This document shows, in pieces, positions 1-5,596 of a DNA stretch of 5,596 bases. Origin of the DNA: Alphaproteobacteria bacterium (GTDB taxonomy: Bacteria > Pseudomonadota > Alphaproteobacteria > UBA828); assembly GCA_029937205.1 (NCBI GenBank), contig JAPYQV010000212.1, positions 1-5,596 of the forward strand, written 5' to 3'. Positions within the stretch are counted from its first letter, which is position 1. Each line of letters starts with the position of its first letter. Under the pieces are notes generated by a model. That model did no database searches. It was not told where the DNA came from and was given only the letters and a program-made list of their open reading frames with translations. The translations under genes were made by a program, and so were the position numbers.

Positions 1-2
1 GT

Positions 3-18
3 CCTTGGTGATATCTGC
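3..18. repeat. Direct repeat, left copy (matches 129-144)
   Basis: CCTTGGTGATATC(T)GC at 3-18 recurs as CCTTGGTGATATC(C)GC at 129-144, with 15 of 16 bases identical and an offset of exactly 126 bases. The right copy encodes ADITKG inside the sulfotransferase. The left copy lies beyond the stop codon but in the same reading frame, and would also read ADITK. The sequence around the two copies does not otherwise align. It may be a remnant of a small duplication or insertion, or chance. Confidence 0.45.
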
Positions 19-21
19 CTG

Positions 22-48
22 GATTAAGTATACTGTCCCCGTAATTAC
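22..48. repeat. Possible end of a small dispersed repeat (REP/Y1-transposase type)
   Basis: Bases 22-48 contain AAGTATACTGTCCCC followed by GTAATTAC, with two 8-bp palindromes (AGTATACT at 27-34 and GTAATTAC at 41-48). From memory, TTAAGTAnACTGTCCCC sequences recur next to REP-associated Y1 (RAYT) transposase genes in proteobacteria. Only this fragment lies in the window and no transposase is visible, so the assignment rests on recall of the motif. It sits 10 bases beyond the sulfotransferase stop codon. Confidence 0.3.
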
Positions 49-57
49 GCCCGGTGA

Positions 58-792
58 TTAAAGACTGACGAAAGTGTAGAGGATAGCACTGAGGGCGGCC
101 CCCCCTATGCCAAGAATGACATAGGCGCCCTTGGTGATATCCGCGATTGTTTTCTTCATCGCGGCGCGGTCGTTTACATTGGGGAAGTCGTTATCCGGGA
201 CCGGCACAGCGAGAAATTCACACAGCGGCGGCCAACCCTGATCGACCGAATAGACCAACAAATTCTCGGCCGGCACGGCAGCTTTCACCTCCGCGATATG
301 TTCCGCGTAACGGGCGATGGCGGTCTCGCGGTTGGCCATGCTGCCCTTGTGGGAGCGCTGCCAGATCAGCTTATGGACCATATCGCCAATTTTGCGGCCA
401 AATGGCGTGACAAGCTTTAAGAGCTTGAACTGCCACATGAGCTCGGTGAAATAGATCGTCTCGATAGTGCTCTGGTACCACGCCTCCGGGCCGCGCGGAT
501 GGATTGTGAGCAGCACTTTGGCGTCCGGGTAGGCAGCCATCAATTCGCGCCAGACGCAGCAGCCCGGATTGTCGACCGTCGCGCTGTAGTTGGAAAACAC
601 GCGCGGCCAGTCATGTTGTCGGCCTGCCGGCGCGTTCGCCACTTGGTGCCAGAAGTCGAGGTGATCCGCATTATCCTTGTTCTCAATCACTTCGAACATG
701 TGGTAGCAGGGAAAGCCGAGCTGGTTGAGCGCCACCTGGGTGGAGTTTGTGCCGGTGCGGCCAAAGCCCGCACCAATAATTTTCAACGACAT
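58..792 (-). CDS. Sulfotransferase family protein (Sulfotransfer_4-like) with C-terminal membrane anchor
   Basis: This 244-residue protein would transfer a sulfuryl group from PAPS to an unidentified acceptor. The N-terminus carries the PAPS-binding P-loop (GAGFGRTGTNST, residues 7-18), followed by LGFPCYHM (25-32), typical of the Sulfotransfer_4 family. A second match is LLTIHPRGPEAWYQS (94-108), the 3'-phosphate-binding segment. Here R-G-P, preceded by His-Pro, stands where relatives, as I recall them, read R-D-P, so the loop is slightly atypical. The family signature WPPLCEFLAVPVPDNDFPNVND (187-208) is complete. Residues about 222-242 are hydrophobic and rich in Gly, Ala, Leu and Ile. They form one predicted transmembrane helix ending almost at the C-terminus, so a tail-anchored protein with a cytosolic catalytic domain is likely. 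The ATG at 792 is preceded only by a weak GGA-type ribosome binding site. It lies 23 nt after the stop of the methyltransferase gene, which implies one transcript. The fold assignment is firm; the substrate is unknown. Confidence 0.88.
   Translation of the reverse strand: MSLKIIGAGFGRTGTNSTQVALNQLGFPCYHMFEVIENKDNADHLDFWHQVANAPAGRQHDWPRVFSNYSATVDNPGCCVWRELMAAYPDAKVLLTIHPRGPEAWYQSTIETIYFTELMWQFKLLKLVTPFGRKIGDMVHKLIWQRSHKGSMANRETAIARYAEHIAEVKAAVPAENLLVYSVDQGWPPLCEFLAVPVPDNDFPNVNDRAAMKKTIADITKGAYVILGIGGAALSAILYTFVSL
129..144. repeat. Direct repeat, right copy (matches 3-18)
   Basis: This is the second copy of the 16-base repeat described at 3-18, inside the sulfotransferase gene just before the codons for its C-terminal membrane helix. 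The two copies bracket about 110 bases that include the helix and the stop codon. Confidence 0.45.
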
Positions 793-815
793 ATTTTATC
801 CAGCTCGCGTGGCGT

Positions 816-2366
816 TCAGAAATCCGTCGGTGCGCCGCCCTCTTGCTTGCGCCGGGTGACGAAGGCGTCGAGTTCCTCGGCGATGGCGGCGTCGAGCGGT
901 GGCGCTTCGAACTCGGCTAATATTTTTTTCCACAGGCGGTTGGCGCGTTCCGGCGTTTGCACCGCGCCGGCTTCCTCCCAGCTCTCGAAATTCGACCAAT
1001 CGGACAGGAACGGGCTGTAAAAGGCGGTCTCGTAACGTTCCTGGGTATGGGCGCAGCCGAAAAAATGCCCGCCCGGCCCGACCTCCTTGATCGCCTCGAC
1101 GGCGATATCGGCCTCGCTGGTGCCGACCGGCCGCATATAGACGATCATCTGCTGCAGGGTTTCGCAGTCCATCACGAATTTTTCGTAAGACGCGCAGAGG
1201 CCGCCCTCCAGCCAGCCGGCGGCGTGATAGAGCATATTCACACCGGCGGAAATCGCCGACCACAGCGAAAAGGCGCTCTCCCATGCCGCCTGAGCGTCGG
1301 GGTAATTGGCGGCGCAGGCGTTGGAGGCTCTGAGCGGCAGGCCATAGAAGCGTGCCATTTGCCCGGAAATTTGCGTCGCGCGCATATATTCCGGCGTGCC
1401 GAACGCCGGCGCGCCGCTTTTCATATCGACATTCGAGGTAAAGGTGCCATAGGCGACCGGGCAGCCTGGCGAGATCACTTGCAACAGCACGATGGCGGCG
1501 AGCCCCTCGGCCATGGATTGCGCCACCGCGCCGGCGAGCGTCACCGGTGCCATGGCGCCGGCCAGGGTGAACGGCGTCACCACGGTGGGCTGGCGCCGGC
1601 GCGCCAGGCGCATGGCGCCATCCAGCATGGGGTGGTCGTGCTTGAGCGGCGAGGTCGAGTTGATGTTGGTGTACATGCGCGGTGTCGCTTCGAATTCCTG
1701 CCAGGTGAGTCCGCCGGCGATGCGCACCATTTCCATCACGTCCTCGACCCGCTCTTTGCCGAGGCTATAGGCGTGCACCACCTTGTCGGTCAGCACCAGC
1801 TTGTCGTGCAGGCAATCGAGATGGCGGATGGAGGGATGAATATCCGTCGGCTCCACCGGGTAGCCGCCGGCGAAATGGATACAGTTGAAATATTGCGTGA
1901 GCTTGATCAGGTCGCGGAAGCTCTCGCGGTCGCCGGCGCGCCGGCCGCGGTCGAGATCGGAACAGTTGGGCGGGCTCGAGACGTTGCCGAAGATCATGCG
2001 CTTGCCGCCGATCTCGATGCGCCGTTCCGGAGTGCGCGGCGTGATGGTGAAACTGTCAGGCGCCAGCGCCACCTGCTGCATGACGAAATTCCGCTCCATG
2101 CGGACATTTTCGCCGGTCACCTTGCAGCCGGCTTCAGCCAGAATTTCCAACGCCTCGGGATGGAGAAATTCGATGCCGATCTCCTCGAGGACGCGCATCG
2201 CGCCATCATGGACAGCCGCGACGCCGTCCTCGTCGAGCGGTTCGGTCGGCCTGTCCGGATTGATCGGCAATGACCACGGCAATTGCGTGACCGCCGGCCC
2301 CTTGCCGCGCAGATTGCCCGCTCGCCCGCCGGCTCGCCGCCGCTTTGGCGCTTTGCGCTCAGCCAT
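816..2366 (-). CDS. Trimethylamine methyltransferase family (MttB-like) protein, non-pyrrolysine type
   Basis: This 516-residue TIM-barrel protein belongs to the MttB superfamily, whose members move a methyl group between a methylated amine or betaine and a corrinoid protein. Residues 1-24 are a basic tail (KRRRAGGRAGNLRGK). The body has the family blocks RVLEEIGIEFLHPEA (58-72), FGNVSSPPNCSDLDRGRR (126-143), HFAGGYPVEPTDI (164-176), TLAGAMAPVTLAGA (267-280), the PDAQA region (356-360), HAAGWLEGGL (381-390) and GPGGHFFGCAHT (430-441). Length is normal. There is no internal TAG, so it is not a pyrrolysine enzyme; related non-Pyl members act on substrates such as glycine betaine. No corrinoid-binding partner or activase is in view, so substrate and direction are unknown. 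The ATG at 2366 follows a strong GGAGG with a 7-nt gap. An in-frame TTG five codons upstream overlaps that ribosome binding site and is rejected as the start. The gene heads a unit with the sulfotransferase. Confidence 0.93.
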   Translation of the reverse strand: MAERKAPKRRRAGGRAGNLRGKGPAVTQLPWSLPINPDRPTEPLDEDGVAAVHDGAMRVLEEIGIEFLHPEALEILAEAGCKVTGENVRMERNFVMQQVALAPDSFTITPRTPERRIEIGGKRMIFGNVSSPPNCSDLDRGRRAGDRESFRDLIKLTQYFNCIHFAGGYPVEPTDIHPSIRHLDCLHDKLVLTDKVVHAYSLGKERVEDVMEMVRIAGGLTWQEFEATPRMYTNINSTSPLKHDHPMLDGAMRLARRRQPTVVTPFTLAGAMAPVTLAGAVAQSMAEGLAAIVLLQVISPGCPVAYGTFTSNVDMKSGAPAFGTPEYMRATQISGQMARFYGLPLRASNACAANYPDAQAAWESAFSLWSAISAGVNMLYHAAGWLEGGLCASYEKFVMDCETLQQMIVYMRPVGTSEADIAVEAIKEVGPGGHFFGCAHTQERYETAFYSPFLSDWSNFESWEEAGAVQTPERANRLWKKILAEFEAPPLDAAIAEELDAFVTRRKQEGGAPTDF

Positions 2367-2370
2367 TTCG

Positions 2371-2379
2371 TCTCCTCCC
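2371..2379 (-). promoter_or_regulatory. Ribosome binding site deciding the methyltransferase start
   Basis: On the minus strand this reads GGGAGGAGA, a near-perfect Shine-Dalgarno sequence with its GGAGG core 7 nt before the ATG at 2366. It overlaps the alternative in-frame TTG at 2381-2379, which therefore cannot use it. Confidence 0.75.
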
Positions 2380-2386
2380 AAGGAAA

Positions 2387-2415
2387 AGTAAATGGCAAGG
2401 GTCGGGGGGCGTCAA
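2387..2415 (-). promoter_or_regulatory. Candidate sigma-70-type promoter for the methyltransferase-sulfotransferase unit
   Basis: On the minus strand, TTGACG (2415-2410, 5 of 6 consensus) is followed after exactly 17 bases by TTTACT (2392-2387, 4 of 6). Transcription would begin around 2380, leaving a leader of only about 14 nt that consists mostly of the ribosome binding site. The fit to consensus is the only evidence, and the -10 box is mediocre. Confidence 0.38.
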
Positions 2416-2906
2416 TTACGGGGTGGGGTTTCTGAAATTCGGCATGGCGTTTCTAATCATTCGGACAGCCGGCTATTTGACATTAATGGCATCAAATCAA
2501 GCCTTTGAACGTTCTGGGATTATGGTCAATCGGGGTTAGCGCGTCTGTACCTTGAGGCAGATTTCGTTGGCGCCACTTTGCCGGGCGGCATTGCCACAGG
2601 ATCAAATCGTATCCCGCAGTCTACATCGAAGCTTAACATTAATTAATATAAGATTGAAATTTATATAATATGAAATACTTTTGCATAGTGTTAATGGTAA
2701 TATTGCATTTTATAAAGGTATTAATAATTGATATTAATATCAATAGTGGTGTTCGGGGACCAATAGCTATCAAGGCGCGATCCTAACTTTTAGGCGCTGG
2801 AGTTGAGCGAATGACCTGTAAATAACCATGATACTGCAACCAACTTTGGCAATTTGCTGAAAACGAAAACAACGCCAGCCCACAAATCGGATAAATTTAG
2901 CTATTC
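2416..2906. other. Intergenic region with AT-rich patch between divergent units
   Basis: No convincing gene is present between the methyltransferase promoter and the tyrosinase ribosome binding site. Bases 2416-2630 are of mixed composition. Bases 2631-2745 are extremely AT-rich: 2641-2760 holds 26 G or C in 120 by hand count. An exact TATAAT occurs at 2664-2669, but no good -35 sits at the right distance. Downstream, GCG-AT-CCTAA-CTT-TTAGG-CGC at 2777-2797 can form an imperfect 8-bp hairpin with a two-base bulge; it lacks a T-run and is not a terminator. The promoter of the tyrosinase pair should lie here, but I cannot place it with confidence. Confidence 0.55.
2727..2744. promoter_or_regulatory. 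Perfect 18-bp palindrome, candidate operator
   Basis: ATTGATATTAATATCAAT is its own reverse complement over all 18 bases; the next bases outward (A and A) break the symmetry. It is centred about 183 bp before the tyrosinase ATG at the edge of the AT-rich patch. A dimeric regulator could bind such a site. AT-rich DNA makes chance palindromes more likely, and no regulator gene is in the window. Confidence 0.4.
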
Positions 2907-2912
2907 AGGGGG
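2907..2912 (+). promoter_or_regulatory. Ribosome binding site of the tyrosinase gene
   Basis: AGGGGG lies 6 nt before the ATG at 2919. It fixes the original start in the frame that encodes the N-terminal part of the tyrosinase, not in the frame that carries most of the domain. Confidence 0.6.
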
Positions 2913-2918
2913 TAAGCC

Positions 2919-3651
2919 ATGGCGATGAAATATCGCTTGCGTGTTGCGGCGTTTGACACCCCGCATATGGTCAAATTTGTGGCGGCCATGCGGACGATAC
3001 AAGGCTTTAAAGACAATCGGAGCTATCACAAGATTGCCGGATTTCACGGCGCGATTGTTTCTGCCCTGGCATCGCGCCTACCTCTACCATCTTGAGCAGA
3101 ACCTGCAGGATGTAGATGCGGATGTCGCCCTTCCCTGGTGGGATTGGACGATTGCCGGGGGCATTCCCAATGCCTATGCGGCAGATCAGGTAAACGGCCA
3201 GCCAAACCCGCTCTTTTCATCCACCATCAACTTAGCGCCGCCTCTGGTTGAAACACCGATCCAGCGCTCGACCTGGCGGAATCCCAGACCCACGCTTCCG
3301 GTATTTAATGCTCCATGGGCAGACGCGAATTCGAATGGTGAGGCCACATTGGCAGAGTTGGTTGATGCTATTCTGGAAAATGTCAGAGATCTTGAAACGT
3401 TTAATGACCTCATGGAATCCATTCATGATCAGATTCACGGTTGGATTGGTGGCGATATGGGCGATCCGACGACCGCAGCTTTTGACCCTATATTTTTCGC
3501 CCATCACTGCATGATCGATCGCATTGGGTACCTCTGGCAGATTCGGCATGATTGGGACAGGTTCCCTACAGCTCTATTGGATGAGCCTCTTATTCCATTC
3601 GGGAAAACCGTTCGCCAGGTATTGAACGTTCAGGAACTCGGGTACGAATAG
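2919..3651 (+). pseudogene. Tyrosinase (type-3 copper monooxygenase), broken by a deletion/frameshift and probably a nonsense change
   Basis: Tyrosinases oxidise phenols and catechols to quinones with two copper ions, each held by three histidines. The ATG at 2919 opens a frame reading MAMKYRLRVAAFDTPHMV... to SYHKIAGFHG (residues 35-44), the usual N-terminus up to the first CuA histidine (codon 3045). This frame stops at 3093. From about 3049 the homology continues in another frame with ARLFLPWHRAYLYHLEQ (CuA third histidine, codon 3070), ALPWWDWT, then an intact CuB site: HDQIHGWIGG (histidines at 3424 and 3436) and DPIFFAHHCMID (3502/3505). The two CuA histidines are 25 nt apart instead of about 25 residues, so the second CuA histidine is missing. 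The protein ends LGYE-TAG, where relatives read LGYxY. An intact ORF does exist from GTG 2941 to 3651, but its first 30-odd residues are out-of-frame and lack CuA. A functional enzyme is unlikely. Confidence 0.8.
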
Positions 3652-3677
3652 GCGGCCGATGCGGTCACAATCCCGTT

Positions 3678-3689
3678 GGGAGGTTGATG
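3678..3689 (+). promoter_or_regulatory. Ribosome binding site and coupled start region of the downstream gene
   Basis: GGGAGG at 3678-3683 is followed by TTGATGATGATT. The ATG at 3690 lies 6 nt after the site; the ATG at 3687 lies only 3 nt after it, and a TTG at 3684 abuts it. If the TAG at 3649 were sense, the tyrosinase frame would end at TGA 3685-3687, overlapping the ATG at 3687 as TGATG, a usual sign of translational coupling. Confidence 0.6.
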
Positions 3690-4151
3690 ATGATTGTTCA
3701 AGTAAGCCACTACGGACCTTTCATGCATAATTTAACCGCGGGATTTGTGCGCGCCGATTTAGAACTCTATGGCTTGAGCCACCTTCGACCGTCCTATGAA
3801 GGTTTGGTCTATTTTAATGACACCGAAATCAACCCGGATGATGAGCAGTCTTATGATCCGGGGCGGCCAAGCTTTGCTGGCAGCTTTGCCCTCTTCGGCC
3901 ACGCTCAATGTTGGGGTGGCGATGGGCATTGCCATGATGTTGTTTCCGGGCGGCGCTTCGATACCCGGCCTTCGCATCCGATGACGAAAGCGTTTCGCCG
4001 CGTTATCGTAACTCGCGCGCTTTCGATTGCCGTCGAGCAATCTGACAAATTGAGAATTTCAATTATCACCCGGACACAAGAAGATTGGGAGCCGGATGAA
4101 TATCAGCGATTGCTTTCTTGCCAAGGCTTGCAGCTGGCGACATTTGCATGA
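3690..4151 (+). CDS. Stand-alone tyrosinase C-terminal-domain-like protein
   Basis: The protein has 153 residues and no signal peptide or membrane segment. It resembles the region that follows the catalytic domain in many bacterial tyrosinases. The recognisable blocks are FVRADLELYGLSHLRPSYEGLVYFND (19-44), SFAGSFALFGHAQCWGGDGHCHD (61-83), FDTRPSHPMTK (90-100) and a terminal beta-rich RVIVTRAL...LRISIITRT (104-129). The cluster FGHAQCWGGDGHCH (69-82) holds two cysteines and three histidines and looks able to bind metal. In fused tyrosinases this domain packs over the active site, and a role in shielding, folding or copper delivery is plausible. That role is inferred from the position of the gene, not from a known family function. 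The frame is intact although its partner is broken. ATG 3690 is chosen for its 6-nt spacing to GGGAGG; ATG 3687 is the alternative. Base composition is lower in GC than the flanking genes. Confidence 0.65.
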   Translation: MIVQVSHYGPFMHNLTAGFVRADLELYGLSHLRPSYEGLVYFNDTEINPDDEQSYDPGRPSFAGSFALFGHAQCWGGDGHCHDVVSGRRFDTRPSHPMTKAFRRVIVTRALSIAVEQSDKLRISIITRTQEDWEPDEYQRLLSCQGLQLATFA

Positions 4152-4197
4152 CGGAAAGGTGCCGGCTTGATTCAAATTTATTCCGGGCCTCCCGCAC
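4152..4197. other. Short convergent intergenic spacer
   Basis: Only 46 bases separate the converging stop codons of the tyrosinase-associated gene and recQ. CGGGCCTCCCG at about 4183-4193 can form a 4-bp stem with a 3-base loop. It is next to T/A-rich sequence but is too weak to be called a terminator. Confidence 0.4.
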
Positions 4198-5596
4198 TTA
4201 CATTTTTACCGCTGCACCTGCTTCTGTAATCGCGCCGAGAAATATCTCTGCCAGGTCGCGCAGCTTGGCTTCGCCGACACCGTGGATTTCGGCGAATTCG
4301 TCCGCCGTGTGAGGTTGGCGCCGGGCCATGTCTTCGAGCGAACGGTCGGTGAAGATGACGTAGGCCGGGACGCCGCGTTGTTGCGCCAGGTCGAGGCGGA
4401 GCTGCTTCAGGCGGTCGAGCAATACATATTCGCTGTCGGTCAAATCCGGCGCGGCTTCCCGGGAAGCTTTTTTCTTTTCTTTGCCTTTTAGCTTGATGGT
4501 GTCCTGGCGGTAGTGAAATTCAGCCTCACCCTGGAGCAGGGCCTGGCTCTCGGGCGTGAATTTTATGCCGCCAAAGCCGGCGATATCCAATTGCAGAAAG
4601 CCAGCGGCGATAATCTGGCGGATGATCGATTGCCATTCGCGTTTGGAATGATCCGCTCCCTGGCCGAATACCGCCAGCTGGTCATGCCCGGTTTGGGCAA
4701 CTTTCTCGGTCTGCCCGCCGCGCAGCACATCGATGATGTGCGACGCGCCGAAGCGCTGGCCGGTCGCCGTCACCGCAGCCAGGGCGAGCTTGGCTTCCGC
4801 CGTGCCGTCAGCGAGCTCCACCGGATTTAGGCACATGTCGCAATTGCCGCACGGCTCGGGGTTCTCGCCGAAATGGGAGAGCAACACGCGGCGCCGGCAG
4901 GTCGGTGATTCGCAATAGGCGATGAGGGCATCGAGGCGCTTATGTTCGCGCCGCTTGCGTTCAGGCTCGCTGTCTTCGTCCTCGATGAACATGCGCCGCA
5001 TGCGGAGATCGCCGAGGCCGAACAGCATGCGCGCCTCGGCGGCGCGGCCATCCCTCCCGGCGCGGCCGATCTCCTGGTAATAGGCCTCGATGCTGGCCGG
5101 AATGTCGGTATGAAACACGAAGCGCACATCCGCCTTGTCGATGCCCATGCCGAACGCGATGGTGGCGACGATGATGATGCCGCGCTCGCTCAGGAAGCGG
5201 TTCTGGTTGGCGGCGCGTATCTCGGAGTCCATGCCGGCGTGATAGGGCAGCGCATTAAAGCCGTTTGCCACCAGATGGGCTGCGGCTTCTTCCGTCTTCT
5301 TGCGCGACAGGCAATAGACGATGCCGCTCTCTTCCTCTCGCCCTTTTAAGAATGTGAGCAATTGGCGCTTCCATTGGTCCTTCATCTCGACGCCAAGCTG
5401 GATATTAGGGCGATCAAAACCGCTAACAAAGATGCGCCCGTGGCCGGAAAACAGCTTCTCGGCAATATCGCGGCGCGTGATTTCGTCTGCCGTCGCGGTG
5501 AAGGCAGCGATCGGGACGTCCGGAAAACGCGCTTTCAATTGGCTGAGCAGTTCATATTCGGGGCGGAACGCCGGCCCCCAGTGGGACATACAATGC
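4198..5596 (-). CDS. recQ: ATP-dependent DNA helicase RecQ, 5' end cut by the window
   Basis: RecQ is a 3'-5' DNA helicase that unwinds recombination intermediates and stalled forks in the cytoplasm. The window enters at the DEAH box: the last codons read H-C-M-S-H-W-G-P-A-F-R-P-E-Y, motif II and the aromatic-rich loop (usual form CxSxWGxxFRPEY). Numbering from that Met, 463 residues follow: motif III FTATAD (30-35), motif IV GIVYCLSRKKTEE (89-101), motif V VATIAFGMGID (141-151), motif VI YYQEIGRAGRDG (170-181), the zinc site C231, C247, C250, C253 (CRRRVLLSHFGE and CGNCDMC), the RQC winged helix (about 255-355), and an HRDC domain (about 384-460, ending IHGVGEAKLRDL). About 150 N-terminal residues with motifs 0-II (Walker A) lie outside. 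Nothing visible is missing, and the full length should be near 610 residues. The Met at 5589 is internal, not the start. The gene converges on the tyrosinase pair and shows no functional link to it. Confidence 0.95.
   Translation of the reverse strand, partial: HCMSHWGPAFRPEYELLSQLKARFPDVPIAAFTATADEITRRDIAEKLFSGHGRIFVSGFDRPNIQLGVEMKDQWKRQLLTFLKGREEESGIVYCLSRKKTEEAAAHLVANGFNALPYHAGMDSEIRAANQNRFLSERGIIIVATIAFGMGIDKADVRFVFHTDIPASIEAYYQEIGRAGRDGRAAEARMLFGLGDLRMRRMFIEDEDSEPERKRREHKRLDALIAYCESPTCRRRVLLSHFGENPEPCGNCDMCLNPVELADGTAEAKLALAAVTATGQRFGASHIIDVLRGGQTEKVAQTGHDQLAVFGQGADHSKREWQSIIRQIIAAGFLQLDIAGFGGIKFTPESQALLQGEAEFHYRQDTIKLKGKEKKKASREAAPDLTDSEYVLLDRLKQLRLDLAQQRGVPAYVIFTDRSLEDMARRQPHTADEFAEIHGVGEAKLRDLAEIFLGAITEAGAAVKM

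Noticed and set aside
957..2273. Long open frame (438 codons) on the plus strand opposite the methyltransferase gene
   Set aside because: It is antisense to a well-conserved MttB-family gene, its translation is rich in His, Arg, Gly and Ala with no recognisable domain, and no ribosome binding site supports it. It is an effect of high-GC codon bias.
2345..2539. 64-codon plus-strand frame overlapping the methyltransferase start
   Set aside because: It begins inside the divergent gene, crosses its promoter and ribosome binding site, and shows no domain.
2509..2646. Coding-like stretch (ARLYLEADFVGATLPGGIATG) in the intergenic region
   Set aside because: It has no start codon or ribosome binding site ahead of the main part, is under 45 codons, and matches no family I recognise. 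It could be a gene remnant but cannot be supported.
3048..3060. Programmed ribosomal frameshift as an explanation of the split tyrosinase
   Set aside because: There is no slippery heptamer or run at the junction, and a frameshift would not restore the missing second CuA histidine or the normal spacing.
3649..3651. TAG at the tyrosinase end as a pyrrolysine codon, prompted by the nearby MttB-family gene
   Set aside because: The MttB-like protein has no internal TAG, there are no pyl genes in view, and the expected residue is the tyrosine of LGYxY. A nonsense mutation or natural end is simpler.
2941..3651. GTG at 2941 as the true start of an intact tyrosinase
   Set aside because: No ribosome binding site precedes it, and its first 30-odd residues are the shifted reading of a segment that matches the tyrosinase N-terminus in another frame. 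The resulting protein would lack two CuA histidines.
4827..5129. 100-codon minus-strand frame within recQ
   Set aside because: It lies in an alternative frame of the conserved RecQ zinc and helicase region and is low-complexity (Ala, Arg, Ser).

Overview
The window looks like chromosomal DNA from a Gram-negative bacterium, most likely an alphaproteobacterium. The reasons are high-GC flanking genes, a corrinoid-type methyltransferase without pyrrolysine of the kind common in that class, and a RecQ with the GPAFRPEY form of the aromatic loop. The taxonomic call is inference.

Layout. From the left edge to about 2.4 kb lies a minus-strand two-gene unit. An MttB-family (trimethylamine methyltransferase-like) protein comes first, from an ATG at 2366. 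A Sulfotransfer_4-type sulfotransferase with a C-terminal membrane anchor follows 23 nt downstream. A plausible promoter with a very short leader sits just before the methyltransferase. No corrinoid protein, reductive activator or pyl gene is visible, so the methyl donor and acceptor are unknown. The first 57 bases hold a short direct repeat of the sulfotransferase 3' end and a motif that resembles the ends of small REP/Y1-transposase-type repeats.

From about 2.37 to 2.92 kb there is no supported gene. The right half is a very AT-rich patch (26 G/C in 120 bases at 2641-2760) with a perfect 18-bp palindrome. It leads into a lower-GC plus-strand pair: a bacterial tyrosinase (type-3 copper oxidase) and a small protein resembling the C-terminal domain that many tyrosinases carry fused. 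The tyrosinase appears broken. The N-terminal frame, with a good ribosome binding site, runs into the first copper-A histidine and is then out of frame with the rest of the domain, with roughly 50 bases apparently missing. In addition, a TAG stands where the conserved tyrosine of the terminal LGYxY motif is expected. Past the TAG the frame would end at a TGATG overlap with the second gene, so the two were probably once translationally coupled.

At the right end, convergent with this pair, is recQ on the minus strand. It is cut by the window edge at its DEAH box, and the rest (helicase, zinc, RQC and HRDC parts) is complete. The best reading of the middle is a decayed, probably horizontally acquired tyrosinase operon between ordinary chromosomal genes. 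I do not see a convincing new defence or mobile system.
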